A stretch of DNA of 64,000 bases from Luscinia megarhynchos (taxonomy: Eukaryota > Chordata > Aves > Passeriformes > Turdidae): the NCBI GenBank assembly GCA_034336665.1, contig CM067564.1:47911451-47975450 (forward strand). The letters run 5' to 3'. The translations under genes were made by a program, and so were the position numbers. The notes beneath the pieces are model-generated. The model had not been told where the DNA came from. It worked only from the letters and a program-made list of their open reading frames with translations, and did no database searches. Shown here one piece after another: positions 12,801-26,054 of the stretch (position 1 is its first letter; each line of letters begins with the position of its first letter).

Positions 12801-15800
12801 AGAAAACAGCGGCTGCTCACAGCTTTGCTCTTAAAGAGGATAATGGGGGATCTCTAACTGAGAACAAAGAGGAAAGGACTTTTTCATTGTTTTATATATG
12901 CTCTCTTATGCAAGCCACAACAAATAAGAGGATATGACACAATCCAAAAAGATGCAGCTTTATTGGCATTTATATAGAAATACCAGTTCTCCCCTTTTAA
13001 TAGTAATGGCTGTCTGATCTATATTTACTACAAGAGGGTTGGTGGGAGGGAAGCTGAAAATTTCCATGAAGTTGGAAACTTTTCCTTCTGAGTTTTGTGT
13101 GTGTTCCTGAGAAAATTGCTGTTGAGTGAAACTCCTGTGTGTCCCACAGTGTTTATGTCTTGAAGGCATCATCCTTGCCATTTATGGTGTCCAGCACACA
13201 CACCCAGGCCATGTAGCCCCAGCATGGGTAAACGAGAACTCATTAACAAATAGACATGGGTAACATGATCTAATGCTATTCTGGTCAATAGGAAAATTCA
13301 AAGTCGTTGAACTTGGTTACATGACTCCTCAAAGATCCCTTGAGAATCTTGGCCCAAAGCAAAAGGGGAAAGAAAGCCTGAGCTGAGGTCACCCATGTGG
13401 ATTGCAGGGCTTTGTCTTGGTGGTTGTGCAGTGTGGATTCAGGGCTTTATACACAGCAGAGGTGCTGCACAGGCTCCTTTCCCCTTCCTCAGTTCCTCCT
13501 GGATTGATCCATCTGAGAAAAGGGTCACTGTCCAGGTGGGGATTTACTGTTCAAAGGTGGCTGCTCCTTTCCAAGTCCTCCTTACCCAGGCCCAGCCAGG
13601 ATCCTGGATTTCCCACCAACAGCTCTGTGCCTCTGGATCAGGGCTGGGAGCAGTGGGTGTTCTGTGGTGCTGTGCTGCTTTCAGCTGCTGTGGCTGAGCC
13701 AAACCTCAGCCTGCAGAGAGAGAATCAGCCAGGGACTGGCCATGTCCCCTCTCCTCCCTCCAGACAGCCACAGAACTGGAACAAGGGAATCCAAACACTG
13801 CTCCTGGGAGAGGGTGGGGAACATGGTCTGTGTGCTACCTAGTGGGGCTTGCTCCTGCTGGTGTCATTAAGTTGTTTTTCCTCTGAAAAACTGAAATACC
13901 AGGCGAGAGTTCATCACCAAACTTCATCCTGCAAGGACTGAGCTGGCACATAGAGATTTTCTGCCTTCTTTTCTCTGATTTTACTATTAGAACACCGAAT
14001 TGCTGACTTTGTTTAAAATTCCTCCTACCATTAGAAGCACATGTTTCTGATTTTCTTTCTTATGATGACGTAGTTTGCACTCTTACCAAAGAGCTGTTTT
14101 CTTAATAGGGCTAACTATATTTGGAATCACTCTGAATTGCTCTTGAAATGGAAGATTGATGTCAGTATTTCTGGCAGTCTTTCACTGTATTTCTTTATTT
14201 CTTTTCCCAGAGTTGAGAATTAAATGACTTTTCAAGTTGGAACACCTACACCATTTTATTTTAACATAATTAGATTTTTTTTATTTTAGTGCTGTATACA
14301 CTCCTAGAGTAGCTGATACAGGTAAACTCATTAGTGGGATGGTTTGGGGAGGATTTGGTAAATAACAGAAAGAGGATGCCAGCGAGTGTAGAGAGTTGTG
14401 CTTTGCATCAGCTGACACACAGGGAAATCTTAAAAGCTTTAGAGATGTGATCCTGTGTTGACACTGTCACATCTGTATCTCAAGCACACTTGAGTGGCAT
14501 TTTAAAAAGTATCTGCACAGGACAGTGATCTGGATCCCACTGAAATCCCCTATCCAGAGGACATTAGAAGACCTCATGGATTTTACTAGCCAGCTATAGA
14601 ATTTCCTGTGTCATGGTTATGCCTACAGCATCCTCATGGCAGTGACTGTTCTCTGGTCACAGGTGATGCATCACAGTCCTCCAGTCCTGATCCACAGACA
14701 AGAAATGTCAGTCCTGAGAGGGAGCACTCAGCTCAGTGCTGGTCTGGGCCTTGAACCAGCTTGGAAACCTCTTTAAGACTCTCTTGTGAAAAATCAACAG
14801 GCCTGTTTCAAGAAAAAAAACTGTCCCCAAACTGCCCAAAAGTTCAGGCTCGTTTTGGACTACACTTTGTGTTTCAGCACCTTTAAACTGTGTTTGATTC
14901 TGGAAGGAGAAAGCCACTGACCTGGTCTGACCCACTGCAGCAAGTGGGCTGTCTTATTTCATCTGTTTATGCTGCACAGATCTTGATAACTGGGCTGGAC
15001 TCGTGGCTAGAAAGGTAGCCAGGCTTCATGGGAGCCTCCTGCTTCTACACTAAAACTGCAAAAGCATCCCATGTACTCCTTCCAAAAAATAGTCTATTAT
15101 TCTCATTTGTCTGAGAACTTGTCAGGGTTTAACTTCTATTTACTTGTGGATGTATTTCTCAATATATTTCTCAATAATATATTTTATATATATATATAAA
15201 TATCAATATATCTTGAGCTTCTTTAGTATTCTGCTTAAATAGGTCCTTGTCTTGTGGAATTTCTGTTTTTACCATGCACAATTGAGTGCAGGGTTCTTCT
15301 CTATAGATACCCTTGGGTACTTGGAGAATATTTTGGACATTCCTTACTCATACTCTGTAACTGGAAGTGTTCCTATGGCATGCAGTGATTTACAGGGAGT
15401 ATGGCAGGAGAAAAAAACCCAAACATTTTTAGAGTGGTATAATCCTGAAATGAGCACTTGTTTTGGCAATATTCCCTGGTGGTAATCCAGATTTTATCTT
15501 CATTTATTAAATCCATTTATTCCACTTGTAAATTTTGGTTAACTGAGTGGTAGATTTCAGGAGCCCACTGATGCTGTGTGGGTGAGACACAGAGGGACAT
15601 ATAGCCAAGGACATGAAATATATGGAAATGGAGCAAAAGGAGGGGTTTTGATGGGGGAATCAGTGCTCTGACTGCTGTGGGTGATTTGTATCTTCGTTTT
15701 AGGAAAATAAAAAAGCATAAACCCAAGAGCTTATTCTGGAAATGAGTTTATAATAATGGTTTTCAGCCATTTGAATAGGCAGGTACTTAATTTTGTTTCC

Positions 15801-17983
15801 AGTAGCAGAGCCAGCTCCTCCACAGCAATTTAATTTGAAACTCCTGAATGATGGATTTACTTTTTTAGTTATCCTGTACAGACCCTGTGAAGCCCACAGA
15901 TTCCCAAGGATCTCCACTCCCCTGGGTGGAATCCACCATGCTGATGTGAGGAGGAATGAAAAAAACCAAAACCTCAAAATAAAATAACAGGAGGAAGCAG
16001 AAGCTAACTGGCAAGTTAAAGCACCTCCAGTAGCAATACAGCTGTGAAGGAGTTAGTACTGGATAAGTTTTTCAGGAAATCCCCACATATTAACTTTTCT
16101 TTCCAATAAGTACTTGAGCTCACATCACTTTTAATTGGCCTCACTGGAGTCTCAGCCAGTCCTTGCCATTCCTGTGCTGTGGCCACTCCACAAGTGATAA
16201 GATGGTGTTAAGGGATTTGGTGCCACTGAGTGTTGGTGTCTGTGGTTTTGTGCTTGGTCCTGGCCATGATTTCCCTTCTCCAAAGGGGAGGAAGAAGCCC
16301 AGAAAATATTTTTTTTTTCTGAGCCTGTTCCAGATTAAACTTTTCATTTGAGGGTTCTGAAAGACCACCTCTTCCCTGAGACTCCTCCTGAAGCCACATG
16401 TGCAAGAGGATTCCTTGGGTGATGGCACAGCTACACTGAAATAACATTTTCATAACAACAATCATAACCATTACTGAGTTATATAAATATCAGCAGTTGG
16501 CACTGTTGTACAAAGCCAGAAGTATTGCTGGGAGAAAGCAGTGAATTAAAAACTGCTTTGCAGTGCTGTGCTTCTCCTTGTATTAAAAATAAAGTGGAAC
16601 ATCGTGAGCAGTTGGTCTTACTGTTTTGTAAACAATTTTCCTCAGATTTTCTCCTCTTTTCTTCTGATAATGGTGAGGAATTGTACTGTTGATCAAAGAA
16701 GCTGCATCAAGTCTGCTGTGCTTTTTCAAGAAGCTTTTCCATAGCTTTGCTAATAGGAGTTACTGTCCCATGTCAGACCAAAAATGCTCCTTGCTTGGGA
16801 TCATTGCAATTTTAGTAATCCCACTTTGCCTTGGAGGAACAACACACACATCACTCTAAACAGAAAATAAATTTAAGCATGACACATGGCTCCGTGGATG
16901 CTTTTGAGATTGAGTAATCCAGGAGAAAGTGGGAATGGAGAAAGAATGGAGCAAGATGAGAAGATTCAAGAAAAAACTTTCTCCAGCTTGGATGCTGAAG
17001 AGGTTCCCAAACAGTTAATTCCTGCATATTTTTTCACTTCTCACTTAAAATAGAAAACAAAAAATCTGAAAGTGATCACAAATGCCAAGAATTTGGATGG
17101 GAACTGTGAATCCCCTCACAAACTTACAGCTTGTCCAAATTCTCATTTAGTACTTCATAGACTATGAAATACTAAGAGGAGTTTTGCAGCTAAGCTCTAA
17201 AAGCTAAAAACAGCCAAGTGAAAGCTATGTGCCAGATCATCCTTGCACTCAAATGTTAAGAACCTTGCATTTCCACATGTTGTCAGAGGTGCATCCATAA
17301 GTTTGAGGCTCATGGCCAGATGTATGGCTGTGGTCATGGCTGGAGATTTGCACAAGGGCTAGAACCTGCCCTGTGTTTATTGCCTGGGTCAAAGCAAAGT
17401 CAAACAGGGATCAATGAGCCCTGGGGCTGCAGAACAGTGGTGGCTCAGGTGTTTGTACACCATCTAACCCAGGTTTTGCCACATGCATGATGCAGGGATG
17501 GCAAATCTGCTGCTTGGCTGAGCTCCTGCCATCCTCCCTGCTCTGCAGGGAGCTGCCCACGAGGATTTGTGTCGATCTGGGGTTTGTGTGTGAGGCACAG
17601 TGTGCTCCATGTATTACAAAATAGATTTGTCTGTAAATGGTGATGACCTTTACCGTGGTTCAGGCTGCTTGAAAAGAAAGCCCTGAGGAGACATCCTCCA
17701 CCGAGTAGACAGCACTGTGATTTCTGTAATCTGCATGTGGTATTTCTGCCTTAGGAAAGGCTAAGCCATTTCATAGCTGTCTCTGCCCACCAGTTAGTTT
17801 AACACCTTCTTTTCTGGTCTCTGCCTGGCAATTCTGCTCTAACCCAAATTATTTCAGCAGGATTGGGTGTGCTGTAGACCTCCAGTATTTTTTTGCATGC
17901 CTTTGTTGGAGTTATGGCATTCCTCACACAATTGACTTGTCTACTATCAACAGAAAAGCCACATGGAAGCTGTCATTGATCAC
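9886..17983. other. Intron 2 block: AT-rich, stop-dense, no gene
   Basis: From about 9.9 to 13.0 kb the sequence is AT-rich with many TAAT and TTTAAA-like strings, and only one open frame above 60 codons (10780-11019). Around 13.4-13.9 kb it becomes more GC-rich, with overlapping chance frames on the + strand (up to 146 codons) lacking any domain. An (AT)-rich low-complexity tract lies at 15151-15212. No transposon was recognised in this block. Confidence 0.7.
15151..15212. repeat. AT-rich low-complexity tract with (TA)7
   Basis: A short duplicated TATTTCTCAATA motif leads into ATTTTA and a (TA)7 run at 15185-15198, then TAAATATCAATATATC. This is a simple-sequence tract. Confidence 0.9.
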
Positions 17984-18110
17984 TTGCCCTGGAAGTGCTC
18001 AAAAACCATCAAAATATGCCACTTGAGGACATGGCTTAATGGTGAAAGTGGCTGATTGTTTGATTTGGTGATCCTAGGGATTCTTCCATAATGATTCTAT
18101 GTTTCTGTGA
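17984..18110 (+). mobile_element. CR1 LINE 3'-end fragment (sense)
   Basis: CCCTGGAAGTGCTCAAAAAC, GCCACTTGAGGACATGGCTT, AATGGTGAAAGTGGCTGA, a GGTGATCCTAGGGATTCTTC segment and terminal ATGATTCTATGTTTCTGTGA follow the order of a CR1 3' end in sense orientation. It is one of two CR1 copies in the same direction as CAMK1D. It is heavily diverged and 5'-truncated, so the start is approximate. There is no coding capacity. Confidence 0.8.
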
Positions 18111-21100
18111 CATGATGGGCATTGTGATATGGACCATATTATAAACCCATTTGTGTGTGCATTTCTTAGCCTCAAAGGAATATCTTTAAGCATCATGGTT
18201 CATAATTATCTCTTACCATGGTATCTTGGTGCTGTGTTGGCAACACTGCAAACAATGGAGTACAAAAAAATCCTTCTCTGCCTGTAAAGAGGTGGAAGTG
18301 TTTTACTAATATCTGTGAGAGAAGCACTGATGAGGAAACAGGTCTTTTAGCAAATCTGATGGTGGCAACAACACTGGTATTGCTAGAAATCCTTTGCATT
18401 GTGGTGGTGATTGAGGGTCCACCCTGATCTAATATCCTTTAATAGTAATTCCTTTTGAAAAAACCCCATTACTTTGCCAAACATGTACTGTGTGTCCTCC
18501 TGCTCACTTCCAGAAAGCTCTTCCAGAGTGCTGGCTCCGACATTAGACACCCTTTTTCTCTCCTCCTTGTACCTGCCAAACCTTTGGTGTCTGGCTGATG
18601 TCTGAAATAACTGAGCCTGGTAGAAAGGCAGATGCTCCCTGGGGTTGGATAAACTTAACTTAGCGTATGAATTCCTTAGATTAGTACTAAAACCTGTTCT
18701 TGGATGTCCTGGAGAGCACAGGCTGAAATGCTGTGGTGAGATACAGACACAGATGTTTGATTGACCCACGGTGAGAGTGAAACCAGGCACCAAGCCCAGT
18801 TTCTTGTGAACTCTTTGCTCAGACAGGCAAGGCAAATATGCTCACCTGGAGTCAAGGTGCGGACACCAAGTCTTTTTGTTCCCTTTCTGGGAACTGGAAT
18901 TGTCTCACCTTGCTGAAAACATCACTGCAGTAGGATGCTTGCCCTCAAATGATAAAGTGCTGATGCTTGTCTGGGTTATTTCCTGCTTCTTGGGAATGTG
19001 TTAAGCACTAAATGATGCATGAGCACCTTGCAGGGAGGTGTTACATTCTGTATGAAACTGTACACAGAATATTTATTTTTCACTGACGATTTTATTCTGG
19101 TTCCAGGATAACTTGACATGCTAAGCAGGCCCTGAAGCAAGGCAGTAATTTGCGTTCCTCTAAACAAACACGTCCTCTAATTACTGTTTTAAAGGTGGTA
19201 TCACAGAGGAAGAAGCAATAGAAAATAATTTCATAGGGTGGGACTCATGTCAAACTGGCACTGGCATGAAAAAAATATGTTGAAGTTGTAACAACCTGTC
19301 TTTATGCTTGGCATGCTGCTTGGCTTGCCCTGAATTTAGTAAGATCTTGGGTGTGATATTTCCTAGGAAAGATCCTTATCTCAGGGATCAGTGTCTGCCC
19401 AAATCACAAAAATGGTGTTTTGCTCATCAGTTGGCCTCTGCTTTACGGTTTTTACTTTTATTATTTCCTTTTTCCCATGCATATTTTAGGTGAGTGCTTG
19501 TAATGTCAGCTGGGGACTGAACAGGGCTGTCCTGTCCAGTAAAGATAGGAGACACTGCAGCCTGAACTGCAAGAGCCCATCCCTGCAGGAGGGATTGTAC
19601 AGGCTCCTGACAGCCACACGTGAGGTACAGAGGGAGATCCAGATCAGGCAGTCATTAGAGTTTTATCTTGGGGAATGTGCAATCAAGACGAGCCAAAATC
19701 TCTCAGTAATTTAGATTGCAGTCAGCTCTAATTATGAAGCCCAAATTCTGATCCTCTCTCCTCCCCCTGGTCCCAGCTTACAACATTTAATTGCCCTCAA
19801 AGATGACATATTTATTTTCAAACAGGCTGTTTTGATTTCTGCAGTGTGAAAAGGAAATGAAGCTGATCTGGTTTCAGTGGCAGGCCACTAGACAAGTTGG
19901 TATTTGCTGAACACTTGTGTGTGTTCTTCTGAAGCTGCCACCCCCTTCCTTTACCATGCCACCAGCAGTGATGCTGAGAGAGTTATGGGCCCTAACAGCA
20001 TTCTCTGCTCTCCTCTGTGGGGGATAATAACAACAGCAGCTTCAACTTGGGTCCCTTTTTTATTCTGTGTGTTGACTAGGGGAGTTAGAAGCTCTCCCAT
20101 TCAGCCTGTTGAGATTATGACTATAATTACTCTGTATTATTTATTAAGTGTCTCTTAAGAATTTCCCAAATGCTGTTTATGCTTTCATTTTTTAAAAAAA
20201 TCTGAAACTATTTAGTCAAAAGTTGGCTATATAATTAAATGAAATTTCCTTCTAATTATTTAGGCTGAGATTGTTTTCCTCCTTATTTGTATGGACTTTT
20301 TCTGTCACTTCTGTAATGCATTTTGTGTACATAAACCCCTCTTCCTCACACTCTGAGAGGAAAATAACCTGTCTGGAGAAAGCAACCATTAGACAGCACC
20401 CCAACATGCAAGATCTCCACATATTAGTAACAGAGAGAGAATAAAGATTTCATTTGAAGTCCATGTCATCTGATTTTTCTTCCATGTTTTAACAGAACAT
20501 GTGGAATGTTACCATTGACTGCAGCCACAACATCTTGGCAACACGTCCAGGAACTGGCCACATGTAAAACACTTGAGGTACCAACCTAGGCAGAGACTCA
20601 GCAAAGAGCACAGGAATATAAAGAGCAGAGAAGGTGGGGGGAAAAAAAAACCATTTTTAGCTGTACTGCACTTCATGGATCAGTATAGATCACCACCAGA
20701 AACCTGCTAGCATTTCAGAAAACAAGCACTTGTTTAAACAATTTCCTTCCATTAGGATTCAGTCAGAGGCTTCTTTGTTCAGTGCTTTCCAAGCTGATTA
20801 TTTATTCTTCATCCGAAAATATTTTAGTTTCCTCAGAGGAAACTGCAGCATGCTTTGACTAGCAGTAGCTTGAGTTTGCACAGTACAAGATTGCTGCAAT
20901 AAAGGCAATAAATGGTGACTTTCACAAATGCTCATTCCCTTTTCTGAGTGGGATTGCTTGTGATGGGGCAGGAATTGTGCACAGGCAGAACTGTTGTTTG
21001 TATGGATGTCATGCCCAGCTGAGTTTACATATTTGATGTGATCCTGCCTGACTCCAAGGAGATAAATTAAATTAAGTTCTCAGAAGGGAAGTAATTAGAC

Positions 21101-24100
21101 CATGAAACAATGGCAAAGATAAGGCACTGTGGGAGAAAATGTCCTCAAATAAACAGGGAGTAGAGGGGGCTCTTGGTGGGGAAATACACATTTCCTCAGC
21201 TCTCAGTAGATTGGCAAAGTCAAGATTTCTCAACATTAAAAGGAGACCCAAAGGGGCTGCTACAGATCTGATAACCCTGGCTTTGGGCAGAGAACAGAAT
21301 AGCTGGGGAATGGTGCTGTCAAGGAGTCTCCATCAGAAGCAGGTGCTGGGAGGAAGGTTTTCAAGGTGGGTGGGCTCCAGGTTTCAGCCTGTTCTCTTGC
21401 TTGCCACAGAGCTCTTGAGAAATAAGTAGTGTTTCCCACATTCAGTGTCTACAGGAAAAAAAAAACAGGCTGAGAGGTGCCCGAAGGGGAAGACCATTTG
21501 TGTGAATGTGTCAGGAAAACAAGGAATCTGCACACTGGAGTTATGGGGAAAGAGGATTTGACCAACTGCCTTCAACCCAGAGAGAGAGGTGGGAGAAAAA
21601 ATTTATTTCTTCTAAAGTGTAGCTGATTCCCAGGCCTGAAATCTGCCCTTGTAATCACTGAGACAGATTTTTTATTCTTTTTTGCTGACCTTTAGTTAAA
21701 CAAATAATAAATGCTACCACAAGGAAGTACTATATCACCTTACTTTTAAATTATCTGATAGAATACTTTGTTTGGAGAATCAGGGTCTAAATCTCTTCCG
21801 AGTTTTACATTTGTTTAATTTTCTTTTGCTTCAATAAGGTTGTTTCTGAAATAAAATCTAACTGGATATAATCAGTGATTAGATTGAGCAGCTTGCAAGC
21901 AGTGCCAGTGGGATTCTTAAGGCTTTTTATATGGATCAGCCAGAGAATCTGGAAGCTTATGGTTGTGAGAAGTAAAGGTATATTTTCAGTGAAAATGTCT
22001 TAAAATAGTTGTTGTACCATCTTGCCAGGTTCATGTGAGCCATGGATCCCTACAGAGGATATTGTTTGGTTTTTCATTGGATGAAAGATGGTATGACCAC
22101 TGTCACTACACATGGGAGGGATCCTCATTATCTAACAGCACACTTAATCATCTTGAATCTTTGGAAATTATTTTAAATATGCTTTAGTCTTAAAAAAATG
22201 CATTGATATTGTAAAATGTGTAATAGTCCCCATTTCAAGGGCATTCACCTGGACATCATAGGTTTCTGTGTTAGAAATCCATGAGTATTTGACCAAAGAA
22301 GTCAAACTGTGGGTGAGGTTTCTTGAGATGGGAGCAGATGGTCCTGCTGAGGGACAGGGAAACAGACCCTTCTTCATCAACTCTGGGCCATGATTTGAAG
22401 CTCAGTGAGTAAAATGCCTCTTGATTTCAGCTGCTGGCCTCACTCCCTGCTGTGGATGGACATTTCATCCTCAACACCACTCACCCTGTTTATAAAATGA
22501 TGAAAAGTAAATCCTGTTTGGAATGGAGGATTAATGTAGTCAAGGGATTGCCGTGAGCAGACAGAGTGTGCACATATCTGTCTTGTTTCATACTGCAAAC
22601 CACCCCAAAATGTCTGAGTAATGCACCAGCTGGATGAGGAATTGCCAGTTTCTGGCAAATTCAACAGAGGTGTTAATCACTTTGCTTTTGGGGTTATAAA
22701 ACACAGGTCACACACATACCTCACTGAAGTTTGGTGGCTAATTTTAGATTTCTCTGGAAGTTCTTTTCAGTATTTTTTTGTGGGCAACCTGGGCAAGCAA
22801 GGAGATATTTAAGTCTTGGGACGGTTTAGCAGGATTTGATGGAGAGTTATGTTCTAGCTTTTTTTCTGACCATCTTTAGAAATGCTTTTCATAGCTGACG
22901 TCCTCAGCAGATGTACCCAGGTGAAGTCTAGAACTAGGAAGGATCATGCACAGCTGGTGGACTCATCCTGGGAGGCAGCTGACAGAGTTATTTTCAGAAA
23001 GCAGATTCCTTCCTTCAGGCTTCTGCAAGGATGGGGAAGTTTTCAATAGGAGCTGTGCTCTGTGCTGGGTCAGCACATCCTCAGGTTGCTCTGCTTCTGC
23101 CCTGCTCCCAGCTGGCAAATCCCTCTCAGAGGGTGCTGAGAGAGGTCTCAGATCCTTTCCAGGCTGAAGTCCCTTTGCTGGATGAATATTTCCACTTTCA
23201 AGAGCCACTTTTACTTTAATCAACTGAAAGTTGAGTTCCTTTGGGCCATTAGGCATCTGTGTTCTTCCTCCCAAGAGACAGTTACTTCGGCAAAAAAAAA
23301 GAGATGGAAGTTGTTTATCTGCAGAGCTCTTTAGCCAAGTCCCACCTTCAGAATTGTAGAATTGTTATTTGGAAGGAAAAGGAAACCCTGAGAGCCAGAC
23401 TGGATGCAGATTGCCTTCATGTGTTCCAAGGCCTGAGGAAATGATCTAGAGAGGGAGCTGGGAGCCTGAGAGCAGCCCTCTCAAAATGTTGGATGGAGGT
23501 GGGCACAGAAATGGACAGAGGCAGTGCTGGGGCTCCTGTCCCTCACTGAGCTCAGGGATCTACCTCTGGGCAGTGCATCACAGCCTCTGCTCCCCCAGGA
23601 GCCCTGCTGTCCCTGCTGGGGGTGGGTATCCAGCTGAGAGGGGCTTCCTGCTCGTGGTTGTGACTCCCTTCCTTTTGAGACTCCTGGCAGCTCACAGGTC
23701 CCAATAACTTGGTGGCTTTGCCCTGCCACCAGGCTACAGAGCCTCGTGGTATAAGGTGTTTTCACTCCTTCCTAGTGAGTGGCACCAGGAGTGCAGGATT
23801 CAGGGGTCAGGAGGAGCAAGAGGTGAGATGGCAATAGGCTAAGAAGGTCCTTAGGCAGTGAATAGAGGTGCCCAGCCAAAAACACAGACTAGGGAAATGA
23901 GGGAATGAAGAAGGCCAGAGAGGAAGAGATTGCACTAACTGAAACTGCATGTTTGTGGCTCTTCCCTTCTCTTTATTTCATTCCTGATTGCTCCCCTGAG
24001 CAGACAGACAGCACAAATGGAAACACAGGTTTTGTAAACTGTGACCTGCTGTCACCAACAGCGTGGCTGGTGCAAGCAGCAGCCACAGAGATGACTTCTG

Positions 24101-26036
24101 TGAGTGAGACAGCTGCCACAGGGAGGAAAGAGCTTTCCACCTTCAGGTGGGTTTCTGACAGAGTAAATGGATGGGGGGGAGTGAAAGCAGATCAAAGCAG
24201 AAGAGAAAATAAGGCATAGAAATAAAAGCAGAAATGCAGACAAAGCAGGACACACTGGGTAACAATTAGACTAATGTGAGATTGTTTTAACTGTTCACAC
24301 TGTGTGATTAAGTACTGTGAAATTTGACAGCTCTGGTTATCTACTTAGAAGTGTATTTATGTCCATCAAAAGCAAAATCACATTTTAGAAACACAGGCTC
24401 ACCTGCCCCACCTATATCTGGTATGGAGTTTGCAAAGCACAGTTCAACAGTCTGTTAATCAAAATGATAACAGTGAGTTGTGTCTGAACTGAGCACATGC
24501 ATGACTGATCCAATATTAACTGCTCAGATTTTGTACATTGCATTTCAACAGTGTGACTTCACTGGTATTATAGGCCTGGTTTGAGGCCACTGAAATCTGT
24601 CTGACCCCTGGGGAATCTGCTTGGCTCATTTATTATGGTGTCACCAGAACCAGCTCAGAGGTCTGACACCAGCTCTGTGTGGACCAGGTCAGGTTTGAAT
24701 AAAGATATGAGGTGTGGATAAAGACACACTATTTTATCCTCTAAATATCTGCAGGTGTGTGCCCTTGGAGTAAGAACTGACACTTTCCTGTCCATTCCAA
24801 ATGACTAATTCCACTTGGTTTTGATGTCTGGTGTCTCTGGAGGTTCCTGGCTGTTTTCTTGGCAGTAAGTTTGTGCCTCTCAATGTGCCCATTAGTTGGT
24901 GTGAAGCCACACATGGAAGCCCACATGTATTTTGGGCGTTGGATTCATGTCTGGTTTCCCCTAAACATTTCCAAAGTATTTTCCCCAGTGTTTGCTGGTA
25001 GCTGGTGCCAACCTGAGCATGTTTCCAACTAACTTGGAAATCCTCAAAATTTCTTAAACAAATTCCATTGGCTTTGCAAACTTTGGCTTTCAGTCCTAGG
25101 TCAAAGGTGGATTTTTTTTAAAGTGTGAAAACAGCATTTCCAGTCATACTTCATAGCTATGTGAGTGGGGAGAAATGTACAATTTTCTGTGTGCTAGGTT
25201 TGAAGTTCATGATTTCATAATGAAAAAAGGCTGAAGTTAGAAGACTAATAGAAACTCAGAGCCACAGCATTAACTCAGCAGGTAGCTTCCTCCCTCTTAC
25301 CATCCTATTGAGAGCACACAAATGCCCTCCTGGCTGGAGGAAATAATTATTTCTATCAAATATGTTGTTATTTTAAAATCCCACCAGAACACAGAGTAAC
25401 CTGATAATGCAGTAATTCACAAGTTGAAATACAACTAGATGGATAGAGCAATAAAACAGGGCAAAAGGACTGGGACAGGATGCTGGACAGGTTGGTACTC
25501 TGATGCAGTTGGGATTTGAACTTCAAGGGGCACTGTGCAGGAGAGTGTGACACATGGGAAGACACATGATTGATAAGGACCTGTGCAATTCTAGGTTTTA
25601 AGCTAAAGCACAAATTAGGAATTGTATAGAAACATCTGTGCCTGCATTTGTGTTGCATTCAGAATTGAGACATTCTGTAAATTTTATTCCAAATCCAGCT
25701 CTTGAGAGATCACCAGATCACAGATGATAAGACCCGTGAGAATGTGTACATTCATCTAGAAATGAACTTCTAACCTCATCAGTTTGTGATGCTAATCACA
25801 TCACCAGCTACTTTCCCAGCATTTTCTACTTGTTGTGCTCAGCGTCTATGAAGCAGATACACTTGCAATTTGTGACAAGGCATTGGATTTATTGATGCCA
25901 CATAAAGATGAGGTAATGATGAAAAGAAAGGGCTGATGACTGTTTCATGATGTATCATAAATGAATGCATCACTCCAATTAAGCAGACAATAGGCAGGAG
26001 TGAATGCTATAAAATCACACCCTGCTTTGTAACTCC
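18111..26036. other. Intron 2 block: no recognised gene
   Basis: This is unique-looking intronic sequence. The longest open frame (18383-18835, - strand, about 150 codons) has no recognisable domain. An A10 run occurs at 21456-21465. Frames around 22.9-23.7 kb overlap on both strands, which is typical of chance frames in slightly GC-richer DNA. Nothing else could be supported. Confidence 0.7.
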
Positions 26037-26054
26037 TTTTTTTTTTTTTTTTTT
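26037..26054. repeat. Mononucleotide T18 run
   Basis: Eighteen consecutive T bases. A minus-strand retrocopy tail was considered, but no AATAAA-type signal (TTTATT on +) follows in the next 30 bases and the adjoining sequence is not a recognised gene. Confidence 0.95.

Noticed and set aside
18383..18835. Open frame of about 150 codons on the minus strand
   Set aside because: No recognisable protein features, and overlapping short frames on the other strand suggest chance.
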